Positions 22,465 through 34,261 of a stretch of DNA of 64,000 nt are shown one piece after another. Source of the stretch: Scalesia atractyloides (Eukaryota > Streptophyta > Magnoliopsida > Asterales > Asteraceae); assembly GCA_947069175.1 (NCBI GenBank), contig CAMTDV010000022.1, positions 35,341,476-35,405,475 of the forward strand. Direction: 5' to 3'. A program made the position numbers and the translations under genes. Under the pieces are notes generated by a model that did not search any database, was not told the DNA's origin, and saw nothing but the letters and a program-made list of their open reading frames with translations. Numbering within the stretch: position 1 is the first letter of the stretch; each line of letters begins with the position of its first letter.

Positions 22465-24731
22465 ACACATGTCACACCCCGTATTTTACAACCAAACACC
22501 GGTGGGCCAGGGTGGAGAATATCGTGACGTAAGTTGATATCATCATAGTCAATTAAACACAGCACAATGGAAGTCTTGGAGTTTAAATTACTATTACAAA
22601 CTAAATGTTCAAAGTACGAAAATAATATATAGACGGCTTGTAATAGAAGATCCACAGGCGGATCTTAAAATGTACAAAAAGTGTATAACAGACTTTGGGT
22701 AGATCTAAGGATTTGCAAGATCCTCTTATATCACTACCGAGCAGCTTCCAACCTATTTCGTATTGTACCTGCAAGCTTAGTCTTTTGAAAATATGTCAGC
22801 TTTCGCTGATAAATACACCCAACTGACTCATTTTAAAAATATTTTGAAAATGGATTTAAGTGCACAGGAAACAAAAAATCTTTTATAACTGGGAAAGTCA
22901 GCCTTGTAACCTTGTTAATAGATTCACATGTTTGTCCATACATATAGGGCCCAGTACAGAGACCAAGACATGATTAACGTACACACCACTTATAAACCCA
23001 CGAAGGAGTTATCCCCAACTAGTGGGTAATAATAATTTAGTATGAGCATCTGTCAGGTGTATGCCTATACCCTGCGCTTTGGTCGTGGCCATTAACTAAT
23101 GTAATGAGCCTAGGATATCCAGGACACGGTCGTTAACCCCCAATGTTTAAGTTATCAAACAAAACTGATTAAAACGGAATATGCGGATCTACTAGCCATA
23201 GTCTGACATTCGATTGATTCCATTTCCGACCAAGCGGTAATAATTTACTGTAACCCAAGCCCGTATAGGGAAAATAAGTCGAGAGTATTTACCTGAGCTA
23301 GTCTTGATTAAAATGCAAGATTTAATATCTCAGCTGTATCCAAAATGAACTAAGTGCAGATAGCATTTACCGGAAGGCTCTAGTCTGGATTATGGCATAA
23401 GCTAACCAATTAAATGCTAACGGTCTTAATTAAGTCATAGACTTAGACCGACTAGCGTACATCATCAAAACGGTATAATACAACTAGATTAAGCGATGAC
23501 CGGATAGAAGGTAGTTTAGACCCAACAAGTACTATGACTTGTATAATATGGGTAAACCATAAGCATTAAACCCAACAAGTACTATGACATGAGACTAAAA
23601 TGATAAGTTAATTTTCGTAAATTAGTTACGTACACTTAACCATGCGCATATAAGCGATATAGGGTAACCGGATAAGTCATGGACAAGTTCTATATGCCAC
23701 TATACTTGAAATAAGTTGTAATATCAGTAGGATATCAACTTACATGCCCGTTAAGGTTTTAAAATGAGTTTATGCCTCATAAGGGCATTTTGGTAATTAT
23801 ATACCATATAAAAGGAACTTGAATATATTTTGATGTTATGATCATAAGTATTCTGGAAAATATTTTATTTATGGTATAATATTAGTAAGATAATGATTTT
23901 ATGTGTAATTTATCACTTATGACCAAACTATGCACCGTAGGGGCATTTTGGTCATTTTACACATAGTTCTATAATTTATTTGGGATTCTGAGTTTATATT
24001 ATGTACCTACTGTAAATGTTTTTAAATAAGTTTTAAAATCAGTAGGTGACGAGTCTTGGTTGATAAATATGGTTTTAAACCATACTATACGTCGAAATGG
24101 CGTTTATGTCGAAAAATGACGATTTGAGCGAAGTTTATGAAAACTGATGCTTAGATCAGGTTTATATGTTTTAGATATGTTATTTAATATAACACATCCA
24201 TTGATAAAAATGTTTGGTATAAAAAGTATGATTAAAACCGTTTTATGCACCATAAGGGCTTTATCGTTATTTGTCGACCTAAAGCAAGGACTTGTACGTA
24301 AACTCAGTATACAATCTGACTTGACATCCCAAATAATCCAACTTATGATATTACATCAGTAGGTAGTTCATTTTCAAGTTCGTTATCGATTAAACCTTAT
24401 TTTATGTAAAAAGGGCATGAAGTAGCACCGGTTGAACCTAGGGATATCCGGGGATATATAAGTCGCAACCAGGGTGTTTCTGCATAAATGGTTAATCTCT
24501 CACTTCGCCTTTGGGTTGAAAGCTCACTCTGGATGATCTGCAAAACTAGCAACGCCGTTAGTCTCACCACGGGGAAAGGGTGGTTTTCTCCGTGACCACA
24601 CTCCGGCGTGAGAATAAGTACTTTTGGTAAGGAAAATAAGTGGTTGCCGATGTAAGCGAGAGCTTATGTGGGTGTTAAGTGGTGTAGCAAGTATATGCCT
24701 TGGGCGTGTCGTTACCTGGAGATCCGATGCT

Positions 24732-24739
24732 TATTTATA
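24732..24739 (-). promoter_or_regulatory. TATA box of the Tat LTR (minus strand)
   Basis: Minus-strand TATAAATA; the 5' LTR has the same box at 40592-40599, which would drive the gag-pol transcript. Confidence 0.6.
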
Positions 24740-25285
24740 GTCGAGAGAAGGTATGTTTAGGAGAAATGCTGGTGGGCCTTGGGCCCGGTCATACAGCCAG
24801 AAACATCCCTTTTGTCCCTCGACGGCAGACATTAAATGCTCCATGTAGGAGAATTAATATTCTCTGTCGAGAGTTATGCTTTGTCGGGTGTCGAGTGGTG
24901 CCACATGTAAAGTAGCCATTTTTGGTGTCATGCCTGTTGCCAGCCGAAATGGAGAAAGTGGAACAGTTACTAGCAGAACAGTGGTTGGTGTATGGTCTGA
25001 CACTTGCCTTATTATCATGAACGCTGTCACACGCAACCTGTCAAGTAACCTTTGGTCACAGCTCTGCCATTCCGTACCCTGAGGTATGGTCAACATCTTT
25101 TAGTGCTTACTCCCTTCTGCGAGGCTGCCAAGGTTTTTCCCGCCAGCGCAGGGTGTCAGGGGTGTATCCTTTTGTCCTTAGACTATGAGGCGCTTCTCAT
25201 GTGTGTCTTGTCCTTGTAAGGTTTTGGGATTCGCAGCTTAGAGGAATGTTGTTGTGTGCAGGGTCAAGTAGCCTGCGCGCATGAG

Positions 25286-25448
25286 TCTAACTTGCCATTG
25301 TGGCGAGTACACAAGGCTCATTGTGTGACTTACAGAAGTTGGTCTAATTCACCGTTGCGCTGAGTGCGTAAGGCGCGTTTTGTGACCTATAGAAGTTGGT
25401 CTATTTCACCGTTGCGCCTAGGGCGCAAGGCTCATTGTGTGACCTAAG
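25286..25448. repeat. Three ~57-bp tandem units in the Tat LTR
   Basis: Units begin tctaacttgcc, tctaattcacc and tctatttcacc, and each ends gtgac plus a short tail. The matching array in the other LTR is at 41147-41306. Confidence 0.8.
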
Positions 25449-25550
25449 GAATCCAAAGAAGGTGCACCATTGCATGTTGCGCGGATGGTTATCTTTGTGA
25501 CATTTGGGTCAAGAATATGGACACGTGGGACCATGCCTCCTCAAGTCCCC

Positions 25551-25606
25551 CTAGTCCAGTGCTGCTCCTACGCGCATGTTGTAAGTTGGGAGGAGTGCTG
25601 GACTAG
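25551..25606. other. 18-bp-arm hairpin beside the Tat 3' LTR
   Basis: ctagtccagtgctgctcc (25551-25568) pairs with ggaggagtgctggactag (25589-25606) with three mismatches and a loop of about 20 nt. It starts eight bases from the LTR border, overlapping the minus-strand polypurine tract (agggggact). Confidence 0.7.
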
Positions 25607-25953
25607 AAAAGTTGATGCTTGCACCGTTTATTTAGTGGTGGAACATTTTCTAAGTGTTGGGAGAAAACGTTTGTGTGAAGGAAATGTTTTGTCTTCAGTC
25701 ATGGAATTTGAAAATATGATTTTCTGACGTCTGCAAGCGGTTTGGTGAGAAAAAAGTGGGATTTGAAAGGACGCCTGACATTTGTGGCGTGCAGCCGCTT
25801 CGTCTGCCATTCATTTAATGAATGGGCAGAGAATGTATTTGCGAAGCGCGCACATTAACTGTCACTCCTCACTCACTCGCCACACGTCCTTCTGTGATCG
25901 GTCGTCATAACCACGTGTTGTACACGTTCTCCGAGAGCATTAATTGTGAGCAC

Positions 25954-25961
25954 TATAAATA
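25954..25961 (+). promoter_or_regulatory. TATA box of the antisense gene
   Basis: TATAAATA about 145 bp upstream of the ATG at 26101, on the strand opposite to gag-pol. A pyrimidine-rich leader follows (ttcttcatcccttc). This suggests a dedicated Pol II promoter for the antisense gene. Confidence 0.6.
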
Positions 25962-26100
25962 GATGTGCTCCAGTAGGGTTTCTTCATCCCTTCACAATTT
26001 ATTCAAAGTTTTTTCTCTTCTTCTTGCATTGTTGAGTTCGTCTGATTTTTTTTTCCAAAAAAACTTTTTTCAAAGTTTTCTTGTTCTGTTTCTTCTTTCT

Positions 26101-28740
26101 ATGGCGGCTAGAGAGCCTGAGGCCGCCGCTGGTGGCGCTGTTCCTCCCCCTCTGCCGGCTTGCAAGTTAAGCCGGCAGTTATTTACATCACCTTGTTTGC
26201 TGATTTCTTTGGTGAGGGTAACTTTCGGTTGCCTGCCACCAAATTTTTTTTTATTTGCTTCAATACTACGGCTTCCACCTTTCCAAACTGAATCCAATGG
26301 GAATGGTGAGGATCTGTCACTTTGAGTTCCTCTGCTGGTCGACTTGGTCTATTTCCACCATCGACCGGTTTCGTATTTTTATCAACACCATTTATATTGT
26401 TTGTTTGCGCGCCCTTGCAGAGGACTTACTTGTTGTCTTGGTTTGCATGCAGGCGCTCTGATAGATTTGGCATTGGCCCAGATCACAAGAAAAAGAGGCG
26501 CGCAGGGTCCAGCGTGGTGGCGGGCAGGGAGGCGAATCAACCCGGTGCAGGCCCTCCCAAAGGTAAGCGCGTTATCACTGACAAGTGGAAAACTTATGTG
26601 GTCATCTCTGACTCATGGGAGGGTCTCGAACTTATAGGTGTGAAGAGGGCTGCGCCAAAGCAGGCGGTTGCAGCAGCCACCATATCAGTTAGCCCGAAGG
26701 AGCCTTAAGAGGTTCCAGAAGTGCCTCTGAAGCGGAAGAGGCGTCCGAAGGAGACCCTCTCCGCGCAACCCCCTAAGAAGGTTGCGCGAAGACATTTTGA
26801 GAAGCGGGCTGATTTGAGCTCACTAACCTCTAGAATATCCCTTTATAAGTATTTTATACCCCTTGGTATTTTCTTCCATGTTTTGTGTTGTATGCGGCTG
26901 ACACTTATCATCGTGTAGTGGGGGATGAGCCGGTTTTGGTGGATTCCGGCCCAAGTGCTGGGGAAGCTAAATCCCCATGACCCTGGCCGGTGGTCAAGAA
27001 TGCTGCTGCTGGGGCAGAAGAACCGGCCGGCGTGAGGGAGGGGCCTCACATGGAAATGGAAGGTAGCGGTATCGGTACTACCGGTTTTGTAAACTCCGAG
27101 CGTTCCATTGACACAACCACAGCAGGAGAAAGAAGAACCTGTGGTTGTTGTTGAGGAATGCCGAGTGGATCTTGGGGAAACTACCATAAGAGTGGAAGAA
27201 TCGAGGTTCTTTGATCAGGACCCCGATGTGGTGCTGGAAGAACCCGCTGTGGCGGGGGAAGTACGTGCGTATCAAGGTGGCACAGTTAATGCTAGTGAGG
27301 CGGGGCCGTCGGGAGCGGCGTCCGCCGAAGAGGTTCAGACTAGTGCTCCACAAGGGCACGTGGAGGAACCGTTTCCCGAGGGCGGCGCAGGATCTGCCGC
27401 CCTTGGTTTGTCTCCCATCCGCCCGGATGAGACTTCGGGGGATTATTACTATAGGTCCTTCTCCTTTTCCCATGCTGTAGAGATCACACTCCTATGTGGA
27501 AGTTGGAGAAATGAGACGACTTTTCTCACTAGCCTGCGTTCCGTGAGTTTTTTAAGGGAGCCTTCCCCCCAGTGGAGGTACGTCTGCTTTTTGATCGTGA
27601 AAAAGAAGAGACGTATCACACGTACCTCCAAGCAGCTGCCAGGTCCGCCTCGGTGACTTATAAAATTGTTCGAGACTGGCGGGGCCTGGTGAAGGAAAAG
27701 AAGAATCTTGAGGCTGCTCAGGAGACCCTTGGAAAGGAGCGAGCCCAAGTGGCTGCGCATGAAGCTGCATTGTTGGCAAGGGAGACTCCCTTTGCCGATA
27801 ACCAGTGCATTGAAGGGTGGTCTGTGCAGGGGTGGAAGAACAAGGCTGAAGCCTCAGAATCCAAACTTGCTGAGGAACGCAAGTTATGGAAGGAGGCTTG
27901 CGAGAGAGACAACAAGGAGAAAAGATCCCTGAGGGATGAGTGGGCCCAGCTGCGCGCCAATGTGGCACGCGCAAGAAAAGAGAAAGAGGCGGCCGCTGCC
28001 TCAGCTGCACAAGCCAGTGTGCAACGTGAGCACAACGAGAAGAAAGAGGTACCTCCTTGTCTTTTATGTCTATTCTGTTGATAAGTTTTAAGGTATGTTG
28101 CTAACCTTGTTGAAATTAAATAGGTCGAAGTTTGCGCTACTTTGACGAGCGCTAAGAGAGATCTCCAGGCAGCTTCAACAAAAAATGTTGAACTCGTGCG
28201 GAAGCTGCAACTTGCGAAGGCGAAGGTGGAAATGGGAGAGAAGAAAATAGAAGACTCCGAGAACTCCCGTGTCATCTCCAAGTGGCTGGTGGAATCACTC
28301 ACCAGCAACATGCTGTGGCTCCAACAGTATGGAATTGGCCATGTAAGTGCTTGCACTTGTGTTTTATTCTGAATCTTATAGAATGGCTCTGATTTTCTTT
28401 TGAATTCACAGATTGCCGATTCCATTGTGAATTCTGTGGAGTTGGATGGTGCAGTGGCTAAGCTGGTGATCGTTGCACGCCATGATGGGCATGCGCAAGG
28501 CTATGCGGAGAGCGCGCAACAAGTTGCTCATGCCTTGGACACTCAATGGGATTCTAGCCATGCATCCACTCACAGGATTAATACTGGAGCTGTCTTCGAG
28601 AAGGCGCAGTAGGGGTATATCGCCTTGAAATTCCTGCCTTGGAGTTGGTGAGAGAGGCTCTTACCCATGATGACTTCGTTGATTGTTTGAAGGATATTTT
28701 CCCGGTAGATGCTAAAGTGGCTGCTGTAGACGAAGACTAG
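26101..28740 (+). pseudogene. Antisense gene of the Tat element: Transposase_28-like domain plus coiled coil, spliced, now broken
   Basis: The likely start is ATG 26101 (MAAREPEAAAGG). A domain of the plant 'putative gypsy-type transposon' kind (Pfam Transposase_28 type, by recognition) follows: FFGEGNFRLPATKF at 26195, then, after a frameshift at about 26250, YYGFHLSKLNPMGMVRICHF. An acidic, low-complexity linker (26930-27440) leads to a long charged coiled coil from 27560 (EKEETYHTYLQAA, KEKKNLEAAQETLGKE, KAEASESKLAEERKLWKEA). Two introns with GT-AG ends and kept phase lie at 28049-28123 and 28343-28411. The frame then meets a stop at 28611; the shifted frame ends LKDIFPVDAKVAAVDED at 28740. 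I know related proteins only as extra ORFs of Tat elements; the function is unknown, and a structural or regulatory role is possible. Frameshifts near 26250, 26310, 27480 and 28600 make this copy a pseudogene. Confidence 0.8.
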
Positions 28741-29068
28741 TGTAGGATCCGTGATGTAGTATCTTTGTAGGATCATTGCTTGTTCCGCGCATGACGCGGT
28801 TATGTATACACTTCTATCTTTTTAATGAAATGTTTCTTTTCTGTTACAATATTTGCATGGATTGAAACGACTTTGTGCAAGTATAGTGAATAAAACTGGT
28901 AATGAACTCGCGCCTGGATATCAGCTTTTGTGTATATTGCATAGGTAATGACCTATATTTTACGAGTCATTGCGCACCAAGTTGTTTTTGCGTATACTCA
29001 AAGTGTTTCTGCGCATTTGTAGCGAAACATTAAGATAAAAAGAGAAGTGAAATAAGTCATATCTTTAT
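28741..29068 (+). other. 3' flank of the antisense gene, up to the Copia insertion
   Basis: AT-rich tail with possible polyadenylation context (tttaatgaaatg near 28822). No coding signal. The Copia LTR starts at 29069. Confidence 0.5.
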
Positions 29069-29501
29069 TGTTTGGTCCTATAAGTGTGAGACTTAAGCAT
29101 CAAATATACGCAACGGTCTTTGCTGGTTAATTAGGGTTAACTGGGTTAGTTCGTATTAGTTTTGGACCTTTATAGGTTATTTGGGTAGCCATAGGCCATG
29201 TGGGCCAGGCAAGCCCATAGGCAAGCCCATGGGGACATGCCTTACCCTAGGTATAAAAGATAAGCTTATTCATTTCTATGGTTAAACTTTTGAAGACTTT
29301 GAGATTTCTCTAGAGAGAGCCACCATCTTGTACCAGACGGTTTTGCTTTGTTCAAGTAATAGAATCGTGTGCAAGGTGTTAAAGTTAATTCGTGTTGTTC
29401 TTAGTTATTTCAGTTTTTCTTGAAGATCACCAAGTTTGGATTACGCCCATCCTTGGTGATTGTGTGATATCGTTGATAGATCCGGATTATCGGGACTTAC
29501 A
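29069..29501 (+). repeat. 5' LTR of the Copia element
   Basis: TG start at 29069, TATAAAAG at 29252-29259, end ggattatcgggacttaca. Differs from 34262-34672 at roughly one site in twenty by eye. Confidence 0.88.
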
Positions 29502-29503
29502 AG

Positions 29504-29515
29504 TGGTATCAGAGC
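29504..29515 (+). other. Primer-binding site of the Copia element, Met tRNA type
   Basis: TGGTATCAGAGC two bases after the LTR end. Confidence 0.88.
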
Positions 29516-29619
29516 TTGTTGAAGCTATCTTCATGCTTAGATCTTAAATCACACTGATTCTGTTCGATTTCTGCTGAAAACCACGAAGAACACAAAGAAG
29601 ATTCAAGCATTTCAGATCA

Positions 29620-30060
29620 ACATTCAAGGATTTCGGATTTTCTGGTTACATGTCGGACAGATTTAAGATCATTCTTCTAAAATTCGAATTGATTTGGATT
29701 AATCTGTTGAATTTCGGATTCAAAGTCGTTGAAGATCCCGAAGAACACGAAGGAGATTCCATCTCGGATTCATTCCGGACTACTGTTCATCAACTTTATC
29801 CGGATTTCCTGCAATCCGGATTGGAATACGGTTGATTTCAGATAAGGATTCTTCATTCCGGATTTGATCTTCATTTCGGATTTGGTCTTCATTCCGGATT
29901 TGGCCTTTCATTCCGGATCAGGGTTTCATTCCGGACTAGATTCTCTATTTCGGATTCTCTCATCTCGGATTGCATCTCGGATCACTGTTCCGAGCTACCA
30001 TCTCGGATCACTGTTTCCGGATTCCATCTCGGATTGTTAATCCGAGTTACTTTTCCGAAT
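29620..30060 (+). repeat. Degenerate CGGATT-rich repeat in the Copia leader
   Basis: The hexamer cggatt or a close variant recurs many times, mostly as cattccggatt or atctcggatt every 15-30 bp, densest from 29840 to 30030. It keeps no long open frame and probably lies in the untranslated leader. Confidence 0.75.
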
Positions 30061-30369
30061 TCGGTACTGTTCCAAGTTGTACCCTTAAAGGTGGAAAGTT
30101 AACCAGCTGACGTAACCGTAGTTAAACGTTTTCGTACACAAACTTTGATCCACAGGCAATCTTAACAAACCGGTTGCACGGCTAGACTCGTGTGATTTTT
30201 AGGGCAAAAAAAGGCATGAAAATTCCTAAAATCACTATCGGATATTATATATCATTGGATTCGTATCTTTGAGACGAGTCTAACAGTACATTTTGGGTAA
30301 AACAGTTTTCGGATATTATTTATTGTGTTTACCGGTCTGGTTTCGATTATCCGAAGATGTTTGCAGCCC

Positions 30370-30649
30370 AAGCTCAGCACTCGAATATAGCTCTCAGTCC
30401 AACACAAAATCAAACCTGAGCCTGCGGGATGAAGTGAAGGAAAAGCTGAATGAGTTTATAGGAGACTACAATGTTGATCCGGTTGCTAACTATGTGATGC
30501 GTTTGCTTAAACGTGGGAGGCGAAAAGAGGAAGTAAGAGATGAGTTGGATAGCATTTTAGGAGATGACAAAGACTCCTTTGTATTTTGGTTGTGGGATCG
30601 TTTACAATCAAACCAAGATCTCCAAGATCTATACGCTAAATCGACATAG
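30370..30649 (+). pseudogene. Captured host exon: PWI-like domain of the Nab2/ZC3H14 type
   Basis: The frame ending at 30647-30649 encodes LRDEVKEKLNEFIGDYNVD, then ANYVMRLLKRGRRKEEV, then ELDSILGDD and FVFWLWDRL. This is the helical pattern of the PWI-like N-terminal domain in poly(A)-RNA-binding CCCH zinc-finger proteins of the Nab2/ZC3H14 family (recognised by pattern, not by search). Such a domain is not a normal part of Copia gag. It begins without its own plausible ATG in this frame, and a different frame upstream has a short MFAAQAQHSN start, so it looks like a captured fragment spliced into the gag region. It would bind protein or nucleic acid in the host protein; in the element it may be passenger or part of a former chimeric gag. 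Confidence 0.55.
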
Positions 30650-30789
30650 TCTAATCCTGAAGAAGTGTCCGAACAGAAACCTCAAGCCCAGCAAGCAGCA
30701 ATCAGCAGCCCAGCACCCCAAACTCGACCTCAAGCCCAAACTCACGCTGACAAATCAAGCTCGCCCATTGACATAGTCAACTATCTTTT

Positions 30790-32310
30790 GTGCACTTAAC
30801 CGTGCATGAATAGGGTTGCTCAACTCAGGGCTCTTAATTCTAAAATGGCCGATGAATACAACAATGCAATGGCTCAGTGCATCAACCTTCGAGAAAGTAA
30901 CAAGTTACTCACAGAAATGGTTTAAGCACAAAAGAAAGACATAGCTCAGCTTCACTTGGACATAAATCAACAGAAATGTTGGGTCCATGATTATAAAACC
31001 AGATTGGATTCAAAAACCATGGAATGCGACCTGGTAAGAGTTGAGCTGGGACTTCTTACTGGAAAATATCAACAAAATGAAGTTAATATAAAGAAGTTTG
31101 ATACATCCAGCAAGCTTGTTCAAGTAGTGTGCAATGTGCAGCTGGCATCTAAGGGGAACAAAGGGAAGGGTTTGGGATTCAATCAGGTTGCCCCACCGTA
31201 TAATCACAAGTACACAACAATGCTTGAAACCGACAAAGATTTTGAGAAAGCACAACATATGGTGTACGGCTAACCAAGTGATTATACGTCAGACACACGG
31301 GAACCATCTGGTGCTGTTGACTCTTCTAATGAGTCAGTTGATGAAGAGAGAGCTGATGTGAACAAGGCTCCAAGTGCGCAAACTGAATAATCTGAACCTT
31401 CTGCTACTGATGAAAAGGTTCAGAGCAAGCTAAAAGAGCTGAAAAGAGCAAATCAGAGACGAAGAAAGCAGAAGTCCAAACGTCAAGGACAATCAAGCTC
31501 TCCAAAATCATCAGTGGGCAGCAATAGCCCTCAAAAGGCTAGTGTTGTGAAAAATGCGTTTGTTAAGCCGGTCTTTAATGAAAATGTGAAAAATATGCTT
31601 TTGACAGTGCTAGCAAAGCTTTTGGAAAGGTTGGGGAGATTTCTGAACAAGACTTCCAGTCTAAACAAAAGAAGAAGAATCCAAAGAAATCTCCACAACA
31701 GAAGAAGGCCCTTGCAATCGAAAAGTACAGACATCCAAATTTATCTTCGTCTGCAAGAAACGTGCAAGGATATCAAGCAAAGAAGGGATCCGTTCATCCT
31801 TCAAGGCCTGCACGAGCAAATCAAGCTGATCAGAATGCTTTACATGTGAAAAGACAAACGTGCTTCAATTGCAGCATTCCTGGTCACATCGCTCGAAACT
31901 GCACACATAATCCCCATGTTCCGTATCATGTTCAAAATCAGAAGGTTACACCTAAGGATAACAATCGTTCGAAGCCGATGAAGGTATCATCACCTAAGGC
32001 AATGAAGAATGTGAATCCCAAGGTTAAACCATCTGATGGGGATTGGAATGTTGTAAAAAATAAACGCAAGGCTTTTCAGAAACAAAAATCTTTCTCTAAA
32101 CTGACTAAACCTGAAACAGCCAAAGTTGCTCAATCAAAGGCAACAACCGCGTTTGTTAAAACAAAACAGATTTGGAAACCCAAATCCAAGATGGTAGCAA
32201 CATCACCAATCCTTGAAACAAAAGGGGATTTGTGTCTAAAGGAAGTGTCTTATTTTGATGCTTCAAGGAAACCCAGGACCACGATGGTCTGGGTCCCACT
32301 GTCTTACTAA
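30790..32310 (+). pseudogene. Copia gag with CCHC zinc knuckle, frameshifted
   Basis: Pieces of one protein appear in several frames. 30956-31273 gives a helical stretch (INQQKCWVHDYKTRLDSKTM, then KGNKGKGLGFNQVAPPYNHK). 31300-31760 is Ser/Lys-rich with a stop near 31390. 31762-32310 holds the knuckle CFNCSIPGHIARNC (CX2CX4HX4C) and a long Lys-rich tail ending WVPLSY, typical of plant Copia gag before protease. The product would bind element RNA. At least three frame breaks are present. Confidence 0.82.
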
Positions 32311-32470
32311 TCTCCTTATTTTTCAGGAACAACCAAGGAGGAGCTGTTGACAATCTCTGGAATGTTGATAGCGGTTATTCCAGGGACATATTGGATAACA
32401 TCTCTTTGTTGCAAAAAGTTCAAATTATTATTTTGAGTGCGATGTTTCCTTTGGAGGAGATGAGGTAAAA
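32311..32470 (+). pseudogene. Remnant of Copia protease
   Basis: In the frame after the gag stop, WNVDSGYSRDI corresponds to the DSG active-site region of Copia proteases (where Cys-Ser-Arg-His is usual; the Tyr and Asp changes are decay). It is lost after about 40 residues. Confidence 0.65.
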
Positions 32471-34261
32471 AAAATATCAGCGAAAAGGTACAATTCGAAT
32501 TCGTGCTTTAATTTTGAAACTGATTAGTTTTTTAATCTAATGACAAAACGGTTAAGCAAAAACAACAAAAATATTTTCCTTTTCTTTCGTTTAAAACTTT
32601 GTACATGCGTTTTCTTTATTAGGTAAATTTGTGCATAAAGTATGATGCGCAAATTTAGGGGGGGAAAAGAGCGATATATGTATATATGTATTGATTGAGG
32701 GGGAGAAAATCAGAAAATACCAAAAACATTTGAAAAACTAAAAAACAAATACAAAAGGTCTTTTCGCATCAAATGGGAAATGAAATGAATATTCGTGTAA
32801 AAGGGCTGACTGACACATGTAAGGTGTTGTAGCTGAAAAGACTAGGATCTAATGTGATGTGTCGGTAGGCTTAATGTTCAAAGTGATTAAAAGATACTAA
32901 GTGATATAAACATAACGAACTATGTATCTTATGGGTAATATACCATCGGCATGGTCTTAAATCCTGCGTTGATAGATTGCCAACATCTGAAGTTTCGGGT
33001 CTTTATGCTGTTGAGTTATCCGGGGATATCTTGGCTGCCCTTCTGTTGCATCCAGATTATATGCAGACCTAGGCACAGTCAGAATATCCTTAAAAGAGCC
33101 AAAATAGAAGGGCCAAAACCTTAAAAGAAAGGAAATCTCATCATGAGAAAATTCCATGAATTCGAACATACCAGATAAGGTATTTGCCTAACCCTCGTTA
33201 GATACTATTGGTCACTCTGCTGTACGAAAGTACTGACCTGTTCACCAATAGTCTGACGTTGTAAAAGATAAAGGATGATATCAGTATACTCACCTACTAC
33301 GATGAATCGTTGTGCTTACCTTGATCACGGGGGTATGTGATGGTATGGGACACATGGATATTATAGTATAATACTACCTTAAGCATATCACGAAGTTCAA
33401 AATGAAAGTTGAGCATTAAAGTTGAAGTGAACAAACATATTGGCAATCACTTAGACCAATCTAAATAAGTTCACACTGAAAAGTGTTCCTCGGTCCGTCT
33501 GAAAACGATTTTGATCCCATTGTAATTGTATAGTTGTAACTATTGAGTTAGTTTCTTTGTTTATTTGTGTTTCTGTTTATATTCTTATATTAAAAAAATA
33601 AAATAAAACAGAAATTTCAAAAAATCCAAAAATAGAGTGCTTTGTTTGTTTTATTATTAACCATTCTTAAAAATTTAACTAATCATCTAAATATGAAAGA
33701 AAGTTGAATTTTGATCCGAGTCCAAGTACATGGATGTACCAGGTGTTCATGCAGTACTCTCCCTGTTGCATATGAATGTTTGGTTCTAAATTTATGAGAA
33801 TTATACAGATCTTGATTTAGATCAAGAAACAGGGGTTGCTGAAAATTGAGATGCTGTTACTTGCCGACAAAGCATGAAGCATCACAAAAACAAAGTGTAC
33901 CGAGTCAGAAGAACCAGATGCCAGTCCTCTTCTGACAGTGATAGTACATTTGAAGAAGTACATGTGAACCTGCTTGCTTGAAAGACCACAATTGAAGAAG
34001 AAAAGAGCTGCTGAGGTTCCTCCCCTCGCATTCTTTTTGCAAAGATGTTTCAAGCAAAGCTGATCAAGATCCTGATATGAAGCTAACCACAACAGCTGAA
34101 GAAAGATACCCAGTGCTGAGAGTTTGTTGAGGTGTGAGGTCCAAGAAGAATGAGACTGACTTCCACAACACTCACAGCACAGCGACAACCATAGTCTATG
34201 TTGAAGACGTTGCTGAATTTATGCTATCAAGACAATTAGATGCATCAGTCTAGGGAGAGAT
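32471..34261 (+). other. Non-coding 3' interior of the Copia element with multiple purine tracts
   Basis: No pol motif is visible in any frame. Purine tracts such as agggggggaaaag (32657) and gagggggagaaaa (32697) recall the multiple polypurine tracts described for Sireviruses. The tract next to the LTR is at about 34251. Confidence 0.6.

Larger units (their letters stand above)
24418..25543 (-). repeat. 3' LTR of the Tat element (1126 bp)
   Basis: Ends are TGAAGTAGCACCGG (plus strand, 24418) and cctcctca (25543), matching 40274-41404. A minus-strand TATA box lies at 24732-24739. Three units of about 57 bp (gaagttggtct...gttgcg...gtgtgac) lie at 25286-25448. Open frames within it are incidental. 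Confidence 0.92.

Noticed and set aside
27718..28425. 235-codon minus-strand ORF
   Set aside because: Shadow of the coiled-coil exons on the plus strand; it would read across both introns and has no domain.
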